From: JABAAE01 sp036336715
GTDB lineage: Bacteria > Planctomycetota > Planctomycetia > Pirellulales > Pirellulaceae
Assembly (NCBI GenBank): GCA_036336715.1
Contig: JAYZFP010000150.1
Location: forward strand, 1-64,000
DNA: 64,000 nt
Direction of reading: 5' to 3'
The notes under the pieces were generated by a model, which saw only the letters and a list, made by a program, of their open reading frames with translations, searched no databases and was not told where the DNA came from. Both the position numbers and the translations under genes were made by a program. This document shows, in pieces, positions 1 through 8,640 of this stretch. The number at the start of each line of letters is the position of its first letter. The first letter of the stretch is position 1.

Positions 1-83
1 AGAAAATCAAAGACAGGCCCCTGCACCATCCTGGCGACTCAGGCAATCACCCTCCAGGGTGAGTTATGATTTTCAAGCGCATT

Positions 84-114
84 AAAAAAGCCGCGAACCA
101 GTCGCGACTTTTTT
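84..114 (-). terminator. Rho-independent terminator
   Basis: On the minus strand an arm of A6 plus G-T-C-G-C-G-A pairs with T-C-G-C-G-G-C followed by T6, with one G-T wobble and a five-base loop. It lies 43 bp beyond the stop of the secreted double-CCxxC gene and points the right way to end its transcript. The A-run in front means it could also act on plus-strand transcripts. Confidence 0.75.
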
Positions 115-117
115 GCG

Positions 118-135
118 GGTCCGGAATTCCGGACC
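118..135. repeat. 18-bp perfect palindrome
   Basis: GGTCCGGAATTCCGGACC is a perfect inverted repeat between the stop of the gene at 158-634 and its terminator at 84-114. It may be a second 3'-end stem that protects the transcript, or an operator-like site. I cannot tell which. Confidence 0.5.
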
Positions 136-157
136 GTTTTCATTCACCTTGGAATGA

Positions 158-634
158 TCACTTTTTGGAGGCGGAAACAAAGCCCTTTTTGAAAGCCTTT
201 TCTCCGAAAACAAGTTCAGCCTGCTTGTCACCCGCTCCCTTGACTTTGCCTTCGCAATTGCCACAACAGAAGGCAACCTTGACACCGTTGACAACAACCG
301 ACTTGGAGGGATTGATTTTACCACCTGAAATGGGGCACTTTACCTGCTTGAACTGCTTGGTACTGACCAACTGGCCGTTGGCAGCCGTTGCGAAGTCAGA
401 AGGACTCTTTTTGAATTTTGCCAGGCAACCACCACAGCAGGTGTAAACCTTGCCACCCTTGTAGTCTGCAGCGTTCTTTTCCTTGGCACCAGCCTTGGGA
501 TTGATAACGCACTTCACCTTTTTGAAGTCAACCTTATCACCTTCGGTTTTGCCACCTTCAAACGCTGAAGCAATCAATACGGTCGAAGCCAAAAGAGCTA
601 CTACCGCAACAGCCGTGATACCGGTTTGTCGCAT
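158..634 (-). CDS. Secreted protein with two C-x(22-23)-CCxxC modules (TRASH/YHS-like)
   Basis: This is a 158-residue protein with an N-terminal signal peptide (hydrophobic residues about 7-24, likely cleavage near A-S-A-F). It carries two copies of one module: C42 with C66-C67-x-x-C70, and C100 with C123-C124-x-x-C127. The spacing resembles TRASH/YHS-type metal-binding modules, so binding of a transition metal outside the cytoplasm is a reasonable inference but not shown. The rest is rich in Lys, Gly and Ala. The start is well supported: AAAGGAGATCAG lies 8 bases before the ATG. A terminator follows at 84-114, so it is probably monocistronic, with the MFS gene 116 bp upstream on the same strand. 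Partner and metal are unknown. Confidence 0.85.
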   Translation of the reverse strand: MRQTGITAVAVVALLASTVLIASAFEGGKTEGDKVDFKKVKCVINPKAGAKEKNAADYKGGKVYTCCGGCLAKFKKSPSDFATAANGQLVSTKQFKQVKCPISGGKINPSKSVVVNGVKVAFCCGNCEGKVKGAGDKQAELVFGEKAFKKGFVSASKK

Positions 635-750
635 TTTCTGATCTCCTTTATTTACTCTTGGTTGGTTGAAAATATTTCAACGGAAAATTTCACAATGTGC
701 CAGGCAGCCGAAAAGCTCGCTGACAGGATTCTCGAACAAACGATGTCGTC

Positions 751-2187
751 CTACTTTAAATTATCGCCCTGACAGTCACCGGACGTCAACCTGCTGCGGG
801 GCTCCTTTACAGAGAATGTAAACAGCCAGCCGATCAGGATCACAACAGCTATCGCCCAAAAAACGGGGAAAAAACCGATACGGGGTATCGCCCAGCCGAC
901 AAACTGGGAAACCAGGATGACCGGGAGTGCCATACAAAGACTGAGAACGCTCAAAAATTGGGGATGAAGATCGGCCGGAGCCAGTTCAAGGGCGAAATTG
1001 TTCAAAACCCGGATCGTGACCGGCGTGACACCCACGAAAAGGAAAACCCAAAAATACTGGGCGCGTGCCAGGGCCGGGTTTGACGAAAACGCCATCGCCA
1101 AAAGAGGTGCACAGAAAATCATCAGAAGCAGGCCCCGCAAAACGGCCCGGTTACCAAATCGATCGGCCGCCGGACCGGCAAACAGGCTGAACAGAACCGT
1201 CCCACCGTTTTGCATGATCACCCAGAAAATGAGAACACGAAATGAAAAAGCGGATTCTGCATCGGTCGCCGCCTCCCGGAAGAGCGCCTGGTAATGGGGA
1301 AAAAGCACCATGGAAGTCCCAAAACAGGCCGCGATCATCGCCAGGATCCTGAATTGCCGATTTTTCCGGATCAGGGTCAGTGGCAATGTCAAAACACTGT
1401 CGCTTGCCCCCGCACTCGCCGGGGCCCGGTCGCGATCCTCCCGGCCGGCAAGGGCAAGGAGTGCACCTGCCAGAAAACAGATTCCGGCAAAGGTGAACAA
1501 TGCCACAAAATTGCCACCCTGTTCATCAAACCAGTGGCCCAGCAAAAACCAGGCAGCGACGATGGCTGCCCCGCCCCCAACCAGGTTTGCCAACAGGAAC
1601 AACCGCCCGCGGAAATCGTATTGAACCAGCTTGCCCTGCAGGGTGTTGAAACCGAGGTTGTTGACGCCAACGCAAATAAAAAACAGGGCATACAAAACCA
1701 GGAAACTGACCTGCATCAGCCGACTGGCCTCGCCGTCAAAGCACCACCAGAGAAAAGCCAACCCCAAAAACACCATCCCCATCAACAGGCTGCAAATGGC
1801 AACAACCAGTTTTTTGCGGCCAGTCTGGCGAATGCGTCCTGCAAAAAAAACCTGTGGAATACTCTGTCCAAACCGGTTCAATTGTGGCAACCAGCTTCGC
1901 ATCCAGGCAGCAAGCGCCGTCCCAGGACCACAAAGGAGATCCATGATTACCGGCATGATGATGCTCTCGGTTTTGAAGATCCAGCCCACCCGCATGGTGA
2001 CCTGGTAGGCAGCCAGCGTAAAGAAGTTGAACCGTGCGTGTTCTTCCTGTACCGATTGCGATTGCCCCGAAGACCCTGCCAACCGGGACTCCGATTCTGA
2101 CGTTTTCGAATCGGAGGCTTCGAGAGGTAAGCCCGCTTTCGCTGGGTCAATCGCAGGAACCCCTGGATTGAAATCGTTTGATGGCAT
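751..2187 (-). CDS. MFS transporter
   Basis: This is an integral membrane protein of about 478 residues with ten or more hydrophobic segments in the major facilitator pattern. It includes a cytoplasmic loop G-R-I-R-Q-T-G-R-K-K after an early helix pair and A-D-R-F-G-N-R in the second half, both matching the family's inter-helix loop. About 55 polar residues (Ser, Glu, Gln) precede the first helix. The frame stays open upstream to 2613, but the extra 142 residues show no membrane or family character. I chose the ATG at 2187, just before the acidic leader, although no clear Shine-Dalgarno is present. The substrate cannot be told from the sequence. It is divergent from the PQQ-like gene at 2925. 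Confidence 0.8.
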   Translation of the reverse strand: MPSNDFNPGVPAIDPAKAGLPLEASDSKTSESESRLAGSSGQSQSVQEEHARFNFFTLAAYQVTMRVGWIFKTESIIMPVIMDLLCGPGTALAAWMRSWLPQLNRFGQSIPQVFFAGRIRQTGRKKLVVAICSLLMGMVFLGLAFLWWCFDGEASRLMQVSFLVLYALFFICVGVNNLGFNTLQGKLVQYDFRGRLFLLANLVGGGAAIVAAWFLLGHWFDEQGGNFVALFTFAGICFLAGALLALAGREDRDRAPASAGASDSVLTLPLTLIRKNRQFRILAMIAACFGTSMVLFPHYQALFREAATDAESAFSFRVLIFWVIMQNGGTVLFSLFAGPAADRFGNRAVLRGLLLMIFCAPLLAMAFSSNPALARAQYFWVFLFVGVTPVTIRVLNNFALELAPADLHPQFLSVLSLCMALPVILVSQFVGWAIPRIGFFPVFWAIAVVILIGWLFTFSVKEPRSRLTSGDCQGDNLK

Positions 2188-2924
2188 GGTTCGGACCAGA
2201 CTGTTCCAGCGGTTTGCAGTCGTTGACAACGATGAAAAAGGCCAACTTGACTTAGCGGCGGAGAAGGGAGCAAGAAGATTTCCCGCAAAGCCCGATTGTA
2301 ACCGCAAACCTTTTTCACCGGTAACGGTCGGGAGACAGTCACCTGCGCCGCCTGTTACTGCAACCCGGACGGCTTCCATTTCAGCTGCTTTTGTCCAGGA
2401 GTAACCCGGAAACCGCTGGCAGACCACTACAGTCTCCCGCCGCAACCCCAAATAAACTTTGGTGGGATCTTCGCAGTTCGGGCCAATCAGATTCTCCCCC
2501 AACGGCTTTCGGAAGGCCTCTGTTTCTCCGCAATCATGCAACTGCCCCCCGTAACCAGTCGGAGCTCCCAACATCCTGCCCCAAACAAAACCGGGGAACG
2601 GTATCGGCGACATTGCTGAGCCGCCTCAGACTCTCCCCGGGGAAAAACCGAAGACTACGGCTTGCGATACACAGGGGAACCAATTTTCCCGGGCGTTTCG
2701 GACCCCATTTAACGCTGCGACCGGCTCGCGGACCCTCGAACGAATGGTCGCCATATTTGAGCGAAAACCGGGGCGATACTGGAAGAACGGTACAGCTTTG
2801 GATAAATTAGAGCTTTGAAACAAGGGGTGCGTCGGCGGACGGAATCCTTCCGCCACGAAAATCAGCAGATCCATCCGCCCAATCATCCCACCCAAATCAT
2901 TCCCCTACGTCAAAGGAATACTGC
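2188..2924. other. Intergenic, no gene seen
   Basis: This 737-bp spacer lies between the divergent MFS and PQQ-like genes. It presumably holds both promoters. Part of it is an open frame continuous with the MFS gene (to 2613), but its translation is low in complexity and unlike a leader. No RNA gene or convincing repeat was found. Confidence 0.5.
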
Positions 2925-5123
2925 ATGCGTCTGAAAATGACACTTTTCCTCGCCATGGTGCTTGCCTGTGTACCAGCCATTGCAAATGACTGGCCGCACT
3001 GGCGTGGCCCGGAACAGAATGGCATTTCGCGTGAAACCGGAATCGTCGACACGTTTGACCTCGAAGAAATGAAAAACGTCAAATGGGTGGCGGAAACGGG
3101 TGGACGTTCGACCCCCATTGTCCTCAATGGCAGAGTCTATTTGAATTGCCGGACTTCGGAAAACACGGGTGTCGACAAGGAATTGATCAATATCCAGGAG
3201 CAGGTGATCTGCTGGGATGCAAAGTCCGGCAAGGAACTGTGGAGAGACCGGTTCAACGTTTTTGGAACGGACATCCCGGTAGAACGTGTGGGCTGGGCTC
3301 ATATGGTGGGTGATCCGGAAACCGGCTACGTCTATGTTCATTCGGTGAGTGGCATTTTGCGATGCTACACCGCCGACGGCAAAGTCGTCTGGGAACTTTC
3401 GCTTTGGGAAGATTACGGAAAAATATCCGGATACGGCGGACGAACCCAGACGCCTATCGTCGATGAAGACCGCCTGATTGTCAGTTCACTGATGGTGAAC
3501 TGGGGAGACATCAAAGGGCCCTCTCCCAAACATTATTATTACGCTTTTGACAAAAAGACCGGCGCCCTCCGCTGGATGAAAGCTCCCGGCGGAAAACCGA
3601 AAGACACGAATTACTCAGTTCCTGTTGTGGCGGTAGTCGACGGGACCCGCATGTTGATCGGCGGCAATGGTGACGGTGGCGTTTACGCCATGAATGCCCG
3701 AACCGGTGACAAAATCTGGGGGCACATGATGTCCAAGCGGGGATTGAATGCGACCCCCGCCGTGGCAGACGGAAAGGTTTTCATCTCGCACGGTGAAGAC
3801 AACATTGACTCCAACAAGTTTGGCAGCGTGCAGTGTCTTGACGCAAAAACCGGTAAACCGGTATGGCGTGTCGACGAAATCAAGGCAGGCTACACAGCCC
3901 TCCTGTATAAGGATGGGATGGTGTTTGTCGTAGCCGACACGGGTGACATGCACGCCTACGATGCCAACAGTGGAAAAGAACTTTGGAAATACAACCTTGG
4001 GACGGTGGGCAAGGGCTCGCCGATCTGGGTGGATGGAAAAATCATTGCCACCGAAGTCGATGGCAACATCCATATTTGCCAGCCCTCTCGAACAGGCTGC
4101 AAACAACTTTGCCGGGTGCAACTGAAGGCGACCAGCGGAAAAGGCTTTGACGAAATCTACGGTTCGCCAGCGGTTTCCAATGGTCACGTATACGTTGCTT
4201 CCCGTGACCGCTTGATCTGCTTTGGCGGAGAGGGTGCCGCAGACGGCAAAGTCGAGGCACTTCCGACGGAAAAGCCTGTCGATGGCGAGATTGCCCAATT
4301 ACAGCTCTGGCCATCGGAAACCTACGTTACAGAGGGTGATTCGGTGGATTACAAAATGGCCGCTTTTGATGCCAATGGCGGATTCATCAAGATGATCGAA
4401 CCCACCCTTTCGGTCGTGGATGCCGTGGGAAAAACAGACGGATCCCGACTGACCACAGCAGTGACCGGCAAGCACACCGGTGCCAAGATCACTGCCAAAG
4501 TCGGCGAGGTGACCGCCAGCGCCCGAATTCGCATCTTCCCAAGGGACAAAACCTGGAAATGGGATTTCGAGGGTTTTGTAGAAAAGCAGGTACCCCCGAC
4601 CTGGGTCCGTGCCTTTGTCAAACTGCAACCCAGGGACGTGGACGGCACCAAGGCCATGAGAATGGGTCCCGGACCGGCGCGACCGAGTCACACCGTAATG
4701 CTGGGTCCAAGCACCATGACCAATTACACCATTCAGGCGGATGTTCACCTGACGGAACAAAAACGAAAGCTTTCCAGCGTCGGCATTTGTGCCAACCGGT
4801 ACACCTTTTTGCTCAACGGCAACGATGGTGTTCTGCAATTCGTCACCTGGCCGTCGGAATGGCGTCTTTCCGGTGCTGAAAATGGTGCCGAGGCCGAGTA
4901 CCTGGCCGATCCCGACATCTGGTACACGATGAAATTCAAGGTCGTACTCAAAGACGGCAAAGCTCACCTGTTCGGCAAGATCTGGGAGCGTGAGGAAAAG
5001 GAACCGGAGGACTGGACCCTGACGGTTGTCGATCCCAAACCGAACTTATCCGGCAGTCCCGGCCTCTGGTCCTACGCCCTGGCCGATTGCTTTTTTGACA
5101 ATGTCGTCATTACACAGGAATAA
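2925..5123 (+). CDS. Secreted PQQ-like beta-propeller protein with C-terminal extension
   Basis: The protein has 732 residues and a signal peptide (residues 1-20, cleavage after A-I-A). The mature form starts N-D-W-P-H-W-R-G-P, the usual opening of planctomycete PQQ-like propellers. Residues about 30-440 hold repeated blades with W-D-A-K-S-G-K-E-L-W type motifs. Residues about 450-540 look Ig-like, and the last 190 residues resemble a jelly-roll domain of the LamG/DUF1080 kind, a frequent fusion in planctomycetes. Real PQQ binding or dehydrogenase activity cannot be claimed, because these repeats often serve only as scaffolds. A lipoprotein paralogue starts 18 bp downstream, so the two form an operon that ends at the terminator at 6926. 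Confidence 0.88.
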   Translation: MRLKMTLFLAMVLACVPAIANDWPHWRGPEQNGISRETGIVDTFDLEEMKNVKWVAETGGRSTPIVLNGRVYLNCRTSENTGVDKELINIQEQVICWDAKSGKELWRDRFNVFGTDIPVERVGWAHMVGDPETGYVYVHSVSGILRCYTADGKVVWELSLWEDYGKISGYGGRTQTPIVDEDRLIVSSLMVNWGDIKGPSPKHYYYAFDKKTGALRWMKAPGGKPKDTNYSVPVVAVVDGTRMLIGGNGDGGVYAMNARTGDKIWGHMMSKRGLNATPAVADGKVFISHGEDNIDSNKFGSVQCLDAKTGKPVWRVDEIKAGYTALLYKDGMVFVVADTGDMHAYDANSGKELWKYNLGTVGKGSPIWVDGKIIATEVDGNIHICQPSRTGCKQLCRVQLKATSGKGFDEIYGSPAVSNGHVYVASRDRLICFGGEGAADGKVEALPTEKPVDGEIAQLQLWPSETYVTEGDSVDYKMAAFDANGGFIKMIEPTLSVVDAVGKTDGSRLTTAVTGKHTGAKITAKVGEVTASARIRIFPRDKTWKWDFEGFVEKQVPPTWVRAFVKLQPRDVDGTKAMRMGPGPARPSHTVMLGPSTMTNYTIQADVHLTEQKRKLSSVGICANRYTFLLNGNDGVLQFVTWPSEWRLSGAENGAEAEYLADPDIWYTMKFKVVLKDGKAHLFGKIWEREEKEPEDWTLTVVDPKPNLSGSPGLWSYALADCFFDNVVITQE

Positions 5124-5141
5124 ACAGAGGAACAACTGAAA

Positions 5142-6905
5142 ATGAAATATTTGAACCTATTTTTGGCAGTCGCCATCGCGCTGTCATCGCTTACCGGATG
5201 CGGCCGAAAAAGCGAAGAAAAGAAAAACCAATCCAAGGCCACCAGCCAGAACAAGTCGGATGGTGCCATGACCGGAACGGCAACTCCTCCCGACGGACAG
5301 CCCAAGTCCGAGGAAAACAAAGCGAAAGCTGCCCCGGACAAGGCAGCTACCGGGGGGCAGGAGGCCAGTGGCAAGGAATCTGCCAGCACGGCCATTCCTG
5401 CCACTGCTGCGGTTGCCAGCCCCAAGGTTCTGGCCGAGTACACCGGGGACTGGACGATGTGGGGAGGGACCATCGGGCGAAATATGGTCAACGCCTCGAC
5501 CGGTGTCAGCATTGCATTTGATCCGGAGGCCAAAAAAGGGCTTCTCTGGACGGCCAAACTCGGTTCACAGACCTACGGCAATCCGGTTGTCGGAGGTGGA
5601 AAAATTCTGGTGGGAACCAACAACGGCGCGGGTTACCGCCCCAAACACCCTGCCGCGGAAGACCGGGGTGTGGTCCTCTGTTTCGACGAAAAATCGGGTG
5701 AGTTCCTCTGGCAGTTGACTCGAAAAAAGCTTCCCATCGGGAGGGTGAGCGACTGGCCGCTGCAGGGCATCTGTTCCTGCCCGGTAATCGAAGGTGACAA
5801 AGCCTACGTGATCACCAACCGTGCCGAAATTGTCTGCCTCGACCTCGAAGGATTTGCCGACGGTGAAAACGACGGTCCCTACAAGGAAGAAGAAGACACT
5901 GAAAAGGGAGATGGAGATATCATCTGGTCATTGGACATGATTGAGGAACTGGGCGTTTTCCCACACAACCTGGCGACCAGCTCACCAGTGATTTACAAGG
6001 ATCACATTTTCCTCGTCACCTCCAACGGCGTGGATGAATCCCACAAGAAGATCCCGGCCACCCGATCCCCCAGTTTTCTCTGCGTCGACAAGAACACCGG
6101 AAAGGTTGTCTGGGAAGACCGCAGTCCTGGCCGGGAGATTCTTCACGGGCAATGGTCCTCCCCGTCAGTCGGTGTTGTGAACGGTAAAGCCCAGGTCTAC
6201 ATGCCGGGTGGAGACGGTTGGCTGTACGCCTTCGATGCGGAAGCCAAGGAAAACAAACTGGTCTGGAAATTCGATCTGAACCCGAAAGCCGCCGTCTGGA
6301 AACTGGGTGGCGAAGGAGACCGAAACGCCATTATCGGAACGCCTGTCTTCTATGAAAACACCGTAATTCTCGGCGTCGGACAGGACCCCGAGCATGGAAA
6401 CGGTGTGGGACACCTGTACCGGATTGATGCCACCAAAGAGGGTGATATCAGCCCGGAATTGGGGAAAAAGGAGACCGAGGGAAAACCGAACGAAAACAGC
6501 GGTCAAATCTGGCACTACGGCGGTGTTGATGAAGACGGCTCGGTTACCGGCGAAGCAGAAGAAGCCATCTACAGCCGAACGGTCTCTACGGTTGCCGTCA
6601 AGGATGGCCTTGTTTACGCTGCCGACCTGTACGGTATCCTGCACTGCCTGGATTTGAAAACAGGAAAAAGAGTCTGGGCCCACGATACCTTTTCGGCTAT
6701 CTGGGGATCTCCAATGGTAGTCGACGGCAAGGTCTTCCTCGGAACAGAAGACAACGATCTTTGGATCCTCCAGGCCGGAAGAACCTTGAAGGAAATCAAA
6801 AAGGTGACTTTTGATTCTTCGGTCTACACCACCCCGACGCTGGCCAATGGGAAGATGTATGTCAGCGATCGCTCAACACTTTACGCGATCGATATTTCCG
6901 AATAG
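5142..6905 (+). CDS. PQQ-like beta-propeller lipoprotein
   Basis: This 587-residue protein has a lipoprotein signal: a hydrophobic stretch ends in L-T-G-C, with Cys20 as the lipidated residue. About 85 residues rich in Lys, Glu, Ala, Ser and Gly follow, probably a flexible tether. From about residue 105 the chain is a beta-propeller with PQQ-like blades (W-T-A-K-L-G-S, L-C-F-D-E-K-S-G-E-F-L-W, C-L-D-L-K-T-G-K-R-V-W). A-G-A-G-G-A-A lies 8 bases before the ATG. It is 18 bp from the upstream propeller gene and closes the operon. It probably works on the periplasmic face of a membrane. Substrate and cofactor are unknown. Confidence 0.87.
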   Translation: MKYLNLFLAVAIALSSLTGCGRKSEEKKNQSKATSQNKSDGAMTGTATPPDGQPKSEENKAKAAPDKAATGGQEASGKESASTAIPATAAVASPKVLAEYTGDWTMWGGTIGRNMVNASTGVSIAFDPEAKKGLLWTAKLGSQTYGNPVVGGGKILVGTNNGAGYRPKHPAAEDRGVVLCFDEKSGEFLWQLTRKKLPIGRVSDWPLQGICSCPVIEGDKAYVITNRAEIVCLDLEGFADGENDGPYKEEEDTEKGDGDIIWSLDMIEELGVFPHNLATSSPVIYKDHIFLVTSNGVDESHKKIPATRSPSFLCVDKNTGKVVWEDRSPGREILHGQWSSPSVGVVNGKAQVYMPGGDGWLYAFDAEAKENKLVWKFDLNPKAAVWKLGGEGDRNAIIGTPVFYENTVILGVGQDPEHGNGVGHLYRIDATKEGDISPELGKKETEGKPNENSGQIWHYGGVDEDGSVTGEAEEAIYSRTVSTVAVKDGLVYAADLYGILHCLDLKTGKRVWAHDTFSAIWGSPMVVDGKVFLGTEDNDLWILQAGRTLKEIKKVTFDSSVYTTPTLANGKMYVSDRSTLYAIDISE

Positions 6906-6925
6906 GAATTGCTTCTGAACGGATC

Positions 6926-6955
6926 AAGGCCGGACTTCTGTCCGGCCTTTTTTTT
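6926..6955 (+). terminator. Rho-independent terminator
   Basis: A perfect 10-bp stem (AAGGCCGGAC / GTCCGGCCTT) with the loop TTCT is followed by a run of T. It begins 20 bp after the stop of the lipoprotein gene and ends the PQQ-like pair. Confidence 0.95.
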
Positions 6956-7585
6956 CGGGGGACGTTGAATCGGGACGTCAGATCTCCGCGTCCTCTTTCT
7001 GGCCCAGGACAGCCCACCCTTGAATCCGATCCACGGGAAGCCAACTGGAGTGCCATTTTCGCGGACGGACCGCTTTTTACAGCACACTCCATCGTCAACC
7101 TGAAGGCGATGGCCGCCTTGCATTCAATCATCAGGAAAAAAATCCGGCAGGAGAAGCCAACTCTCGAAGGTGGCGTGAATTGGCATGAGCCTTTTTTTTT
7201 CAGCCGCTTCAATTCGTGAGACTCCTACAATCGTACCGCGAGAACTCACTGTTTTTTAAGGCGGAAGAACTGCCCATCCTGCGCCCGGCATGGAACTTCC
7301 AACAGGTGGAATAATCGCCCTTAAACAGGGAATGTCTCGCAGGGTGACTCCTGTTACAGAGAAATGACAAATATTTCATGGTTTCCAACGCAAGAACAAT
7401 CCTGCTCGAACAACTTTAAAATAAAGGGATCCGGTAGCTTGTGACCTGTCGATTTGCCCTTGGAGCGTGTTCATCAAGTGGAACGACGGATCCAGAAAAA
7501 CTGAATCTGATTGCCCGGAACCGCGAAAATCATAGTATTGAGCACGAAAAATTGCCTCCAAAACCGTTTGGAAAAGGAGAGAAAC
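6956..7585 (+). other. Intergenic, no gene seen
   Basis: This 630-bp spacer precedes the protease gene. It is AT-richer near 7360-7440, where a promoter would be expected, but no clear -35/-10 pair was found. No open frame in it has a leader or a recognisable family. Confidence 0.4.
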
Positions 7586-8548
7586 ATGCATAGAAAACAT
7601 CTTTTCGCGCCATTTTTAATCCTGCTGCTTGGTGCAGCGGCCCAGTGTCAGGAGACCCTGGCCGAGTACCGTAAACAACAAGCAACCATCAAGAAGACCG
7701 TACAATCGGTGATGCCGGCAACGGTTTCCATTACCGACGGCATTGGTTTTGGCAGTGGTGTCGTTGTCAGCAGGGATGGAATCATCCTCACCGCAGGCCA
7801 CGTGCTGACCACCAATCGAAACGGAAGAAACCTGACCGTTTATTTCCCTGACGGCTCCACCGCTGAGGCCCGACCACTGGGTAAAAATCTGAACGTGGAC
7901 GCCGGGATGTGCCAGCTGATTGGCGAGAAGAAATGGCCTTATGTAGAAATCGGAAACTCCAAGTCGGTCAAACGGGGCGATTGGTGCATCTGCATTGGTC
8001 ACAGCGGTGGTTATGAGCTGGGCAGAACTCCGCCCGTGAGAGTCGGAAAAGTCCTGAGAAACAATAACGTCAGGATGATCACCGATTGTGCCTTGATCGG
8101 CGGAGATTCCGGCGGTCCATTGTTCGACCTCCAGGGAAAATTGATCGCCATACACAGCTCCATCGGAGAATCTATCGCGGAAAATCGTCATGCGGCCATC
8201 AATCCCTTTCTGAGAGACTGGGACGAGTTGGCCGATGGCAAAACATGGGGACGTCTCGGGGCACCGGCGAGCACACCCAACGAGCGTGCTTTCCTTGGAA
8301 TCCGCATGTCGAAAGAAAACGCCCAGGTAGAGCTGGTGTTTGAGAATTCGGCCGCGGCCGAAGCGGGAGTTCAAAAGGGAGATGTCGTCATGACGATCGA
8401 CGGTGAACCGATTCGGGGCGCCCGGGATGTTGTGGAAGCCATCCAGGACAAGGAACCAGGTACGCAGATCAAAATCCGGATCCTGAGAGGCGACAGGAAA
8501 ATGACGCTGACTGCTCGGCTGAAAAGCATGGCTGAACTCGGTCAGTAA
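7586..8548 (+). CDS. Exported trypsin-like serine protease with C-terminal PDZ (HtrA/DegP type)
   Basis: This is a 320-residue protein with a signal peptide (residues 1-20). The trypsin-like domain spans about residues 35-215 and its catalytic triad is complete: His72 in T-A-G-H-V, Asp105 in N-V-D-A-G and Ser175 in G-G-D-S-G-G-P-L. A PDZ domain follows (about 235-312, starting A-F-L-G-I-R). This is the HtrA layout with one PDZ, and cleavage of misfolded or specific envelope proteins is the known role of the family. I chose the ATG at 7586 because AAGGAGA lies five bases before it; the frame is open 25 codons further up from a TTG. Next downstream is a degenerate relative (8641), separated by 92 bp with a small hairpin. 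Confidence 0.93.
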   Translation: MHRKHLFAPFLILLLGAAAQCQETLAEYRKQQATIKKTVQSVMPATVSITDGIGFGSGVVVSRDGIILTAGHVLTTNRNGRNLTVYFPDGSTAEARPLGKNLNVDAGMCQLIGEKKWPYVEIGNSKSVKRGDWCICIGHSGGYELGRTPPVRVGKVLRNNNVRMITDCALIGGDSGGPLFDLQGKLIAIHSSIGESIAENRHAAINPFLRDWDELADGKTWGRLGAPASTPNERAFLGIRMSKENAQVELVFENSAAAEAGVQKGDVVMTIDGEPIRGARDVVEAIQDKEPGTQIKIRILRGDRKMTLTARLKSMAELGQ

Positions 8549-8640
8549 GCGAAAAAAATGGCTTCCCGAAAGGGAAAGCCTGCCGCCCATGTTGGTAAAC
8601 GAAAAAAATCATGGGAAATCATGAATCAAAGGAGAACAAC

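Noticed and set aside
2188..2613. Open N-terminal extension of the MFS gene
   Set aside because: The 142 extra residues have no membrane or family character, and no ribosome-binding site precedes the upstream start. The ATG at 2187 gives a normal MFS length.
8549..8640. Hairpin between the two protease-like genes as a terminator
   Set aside because: GGCTTCCC-GAAA-GGGAAAGCC can fold, but no T-run follows, so it is at most a processing or attenuation site.
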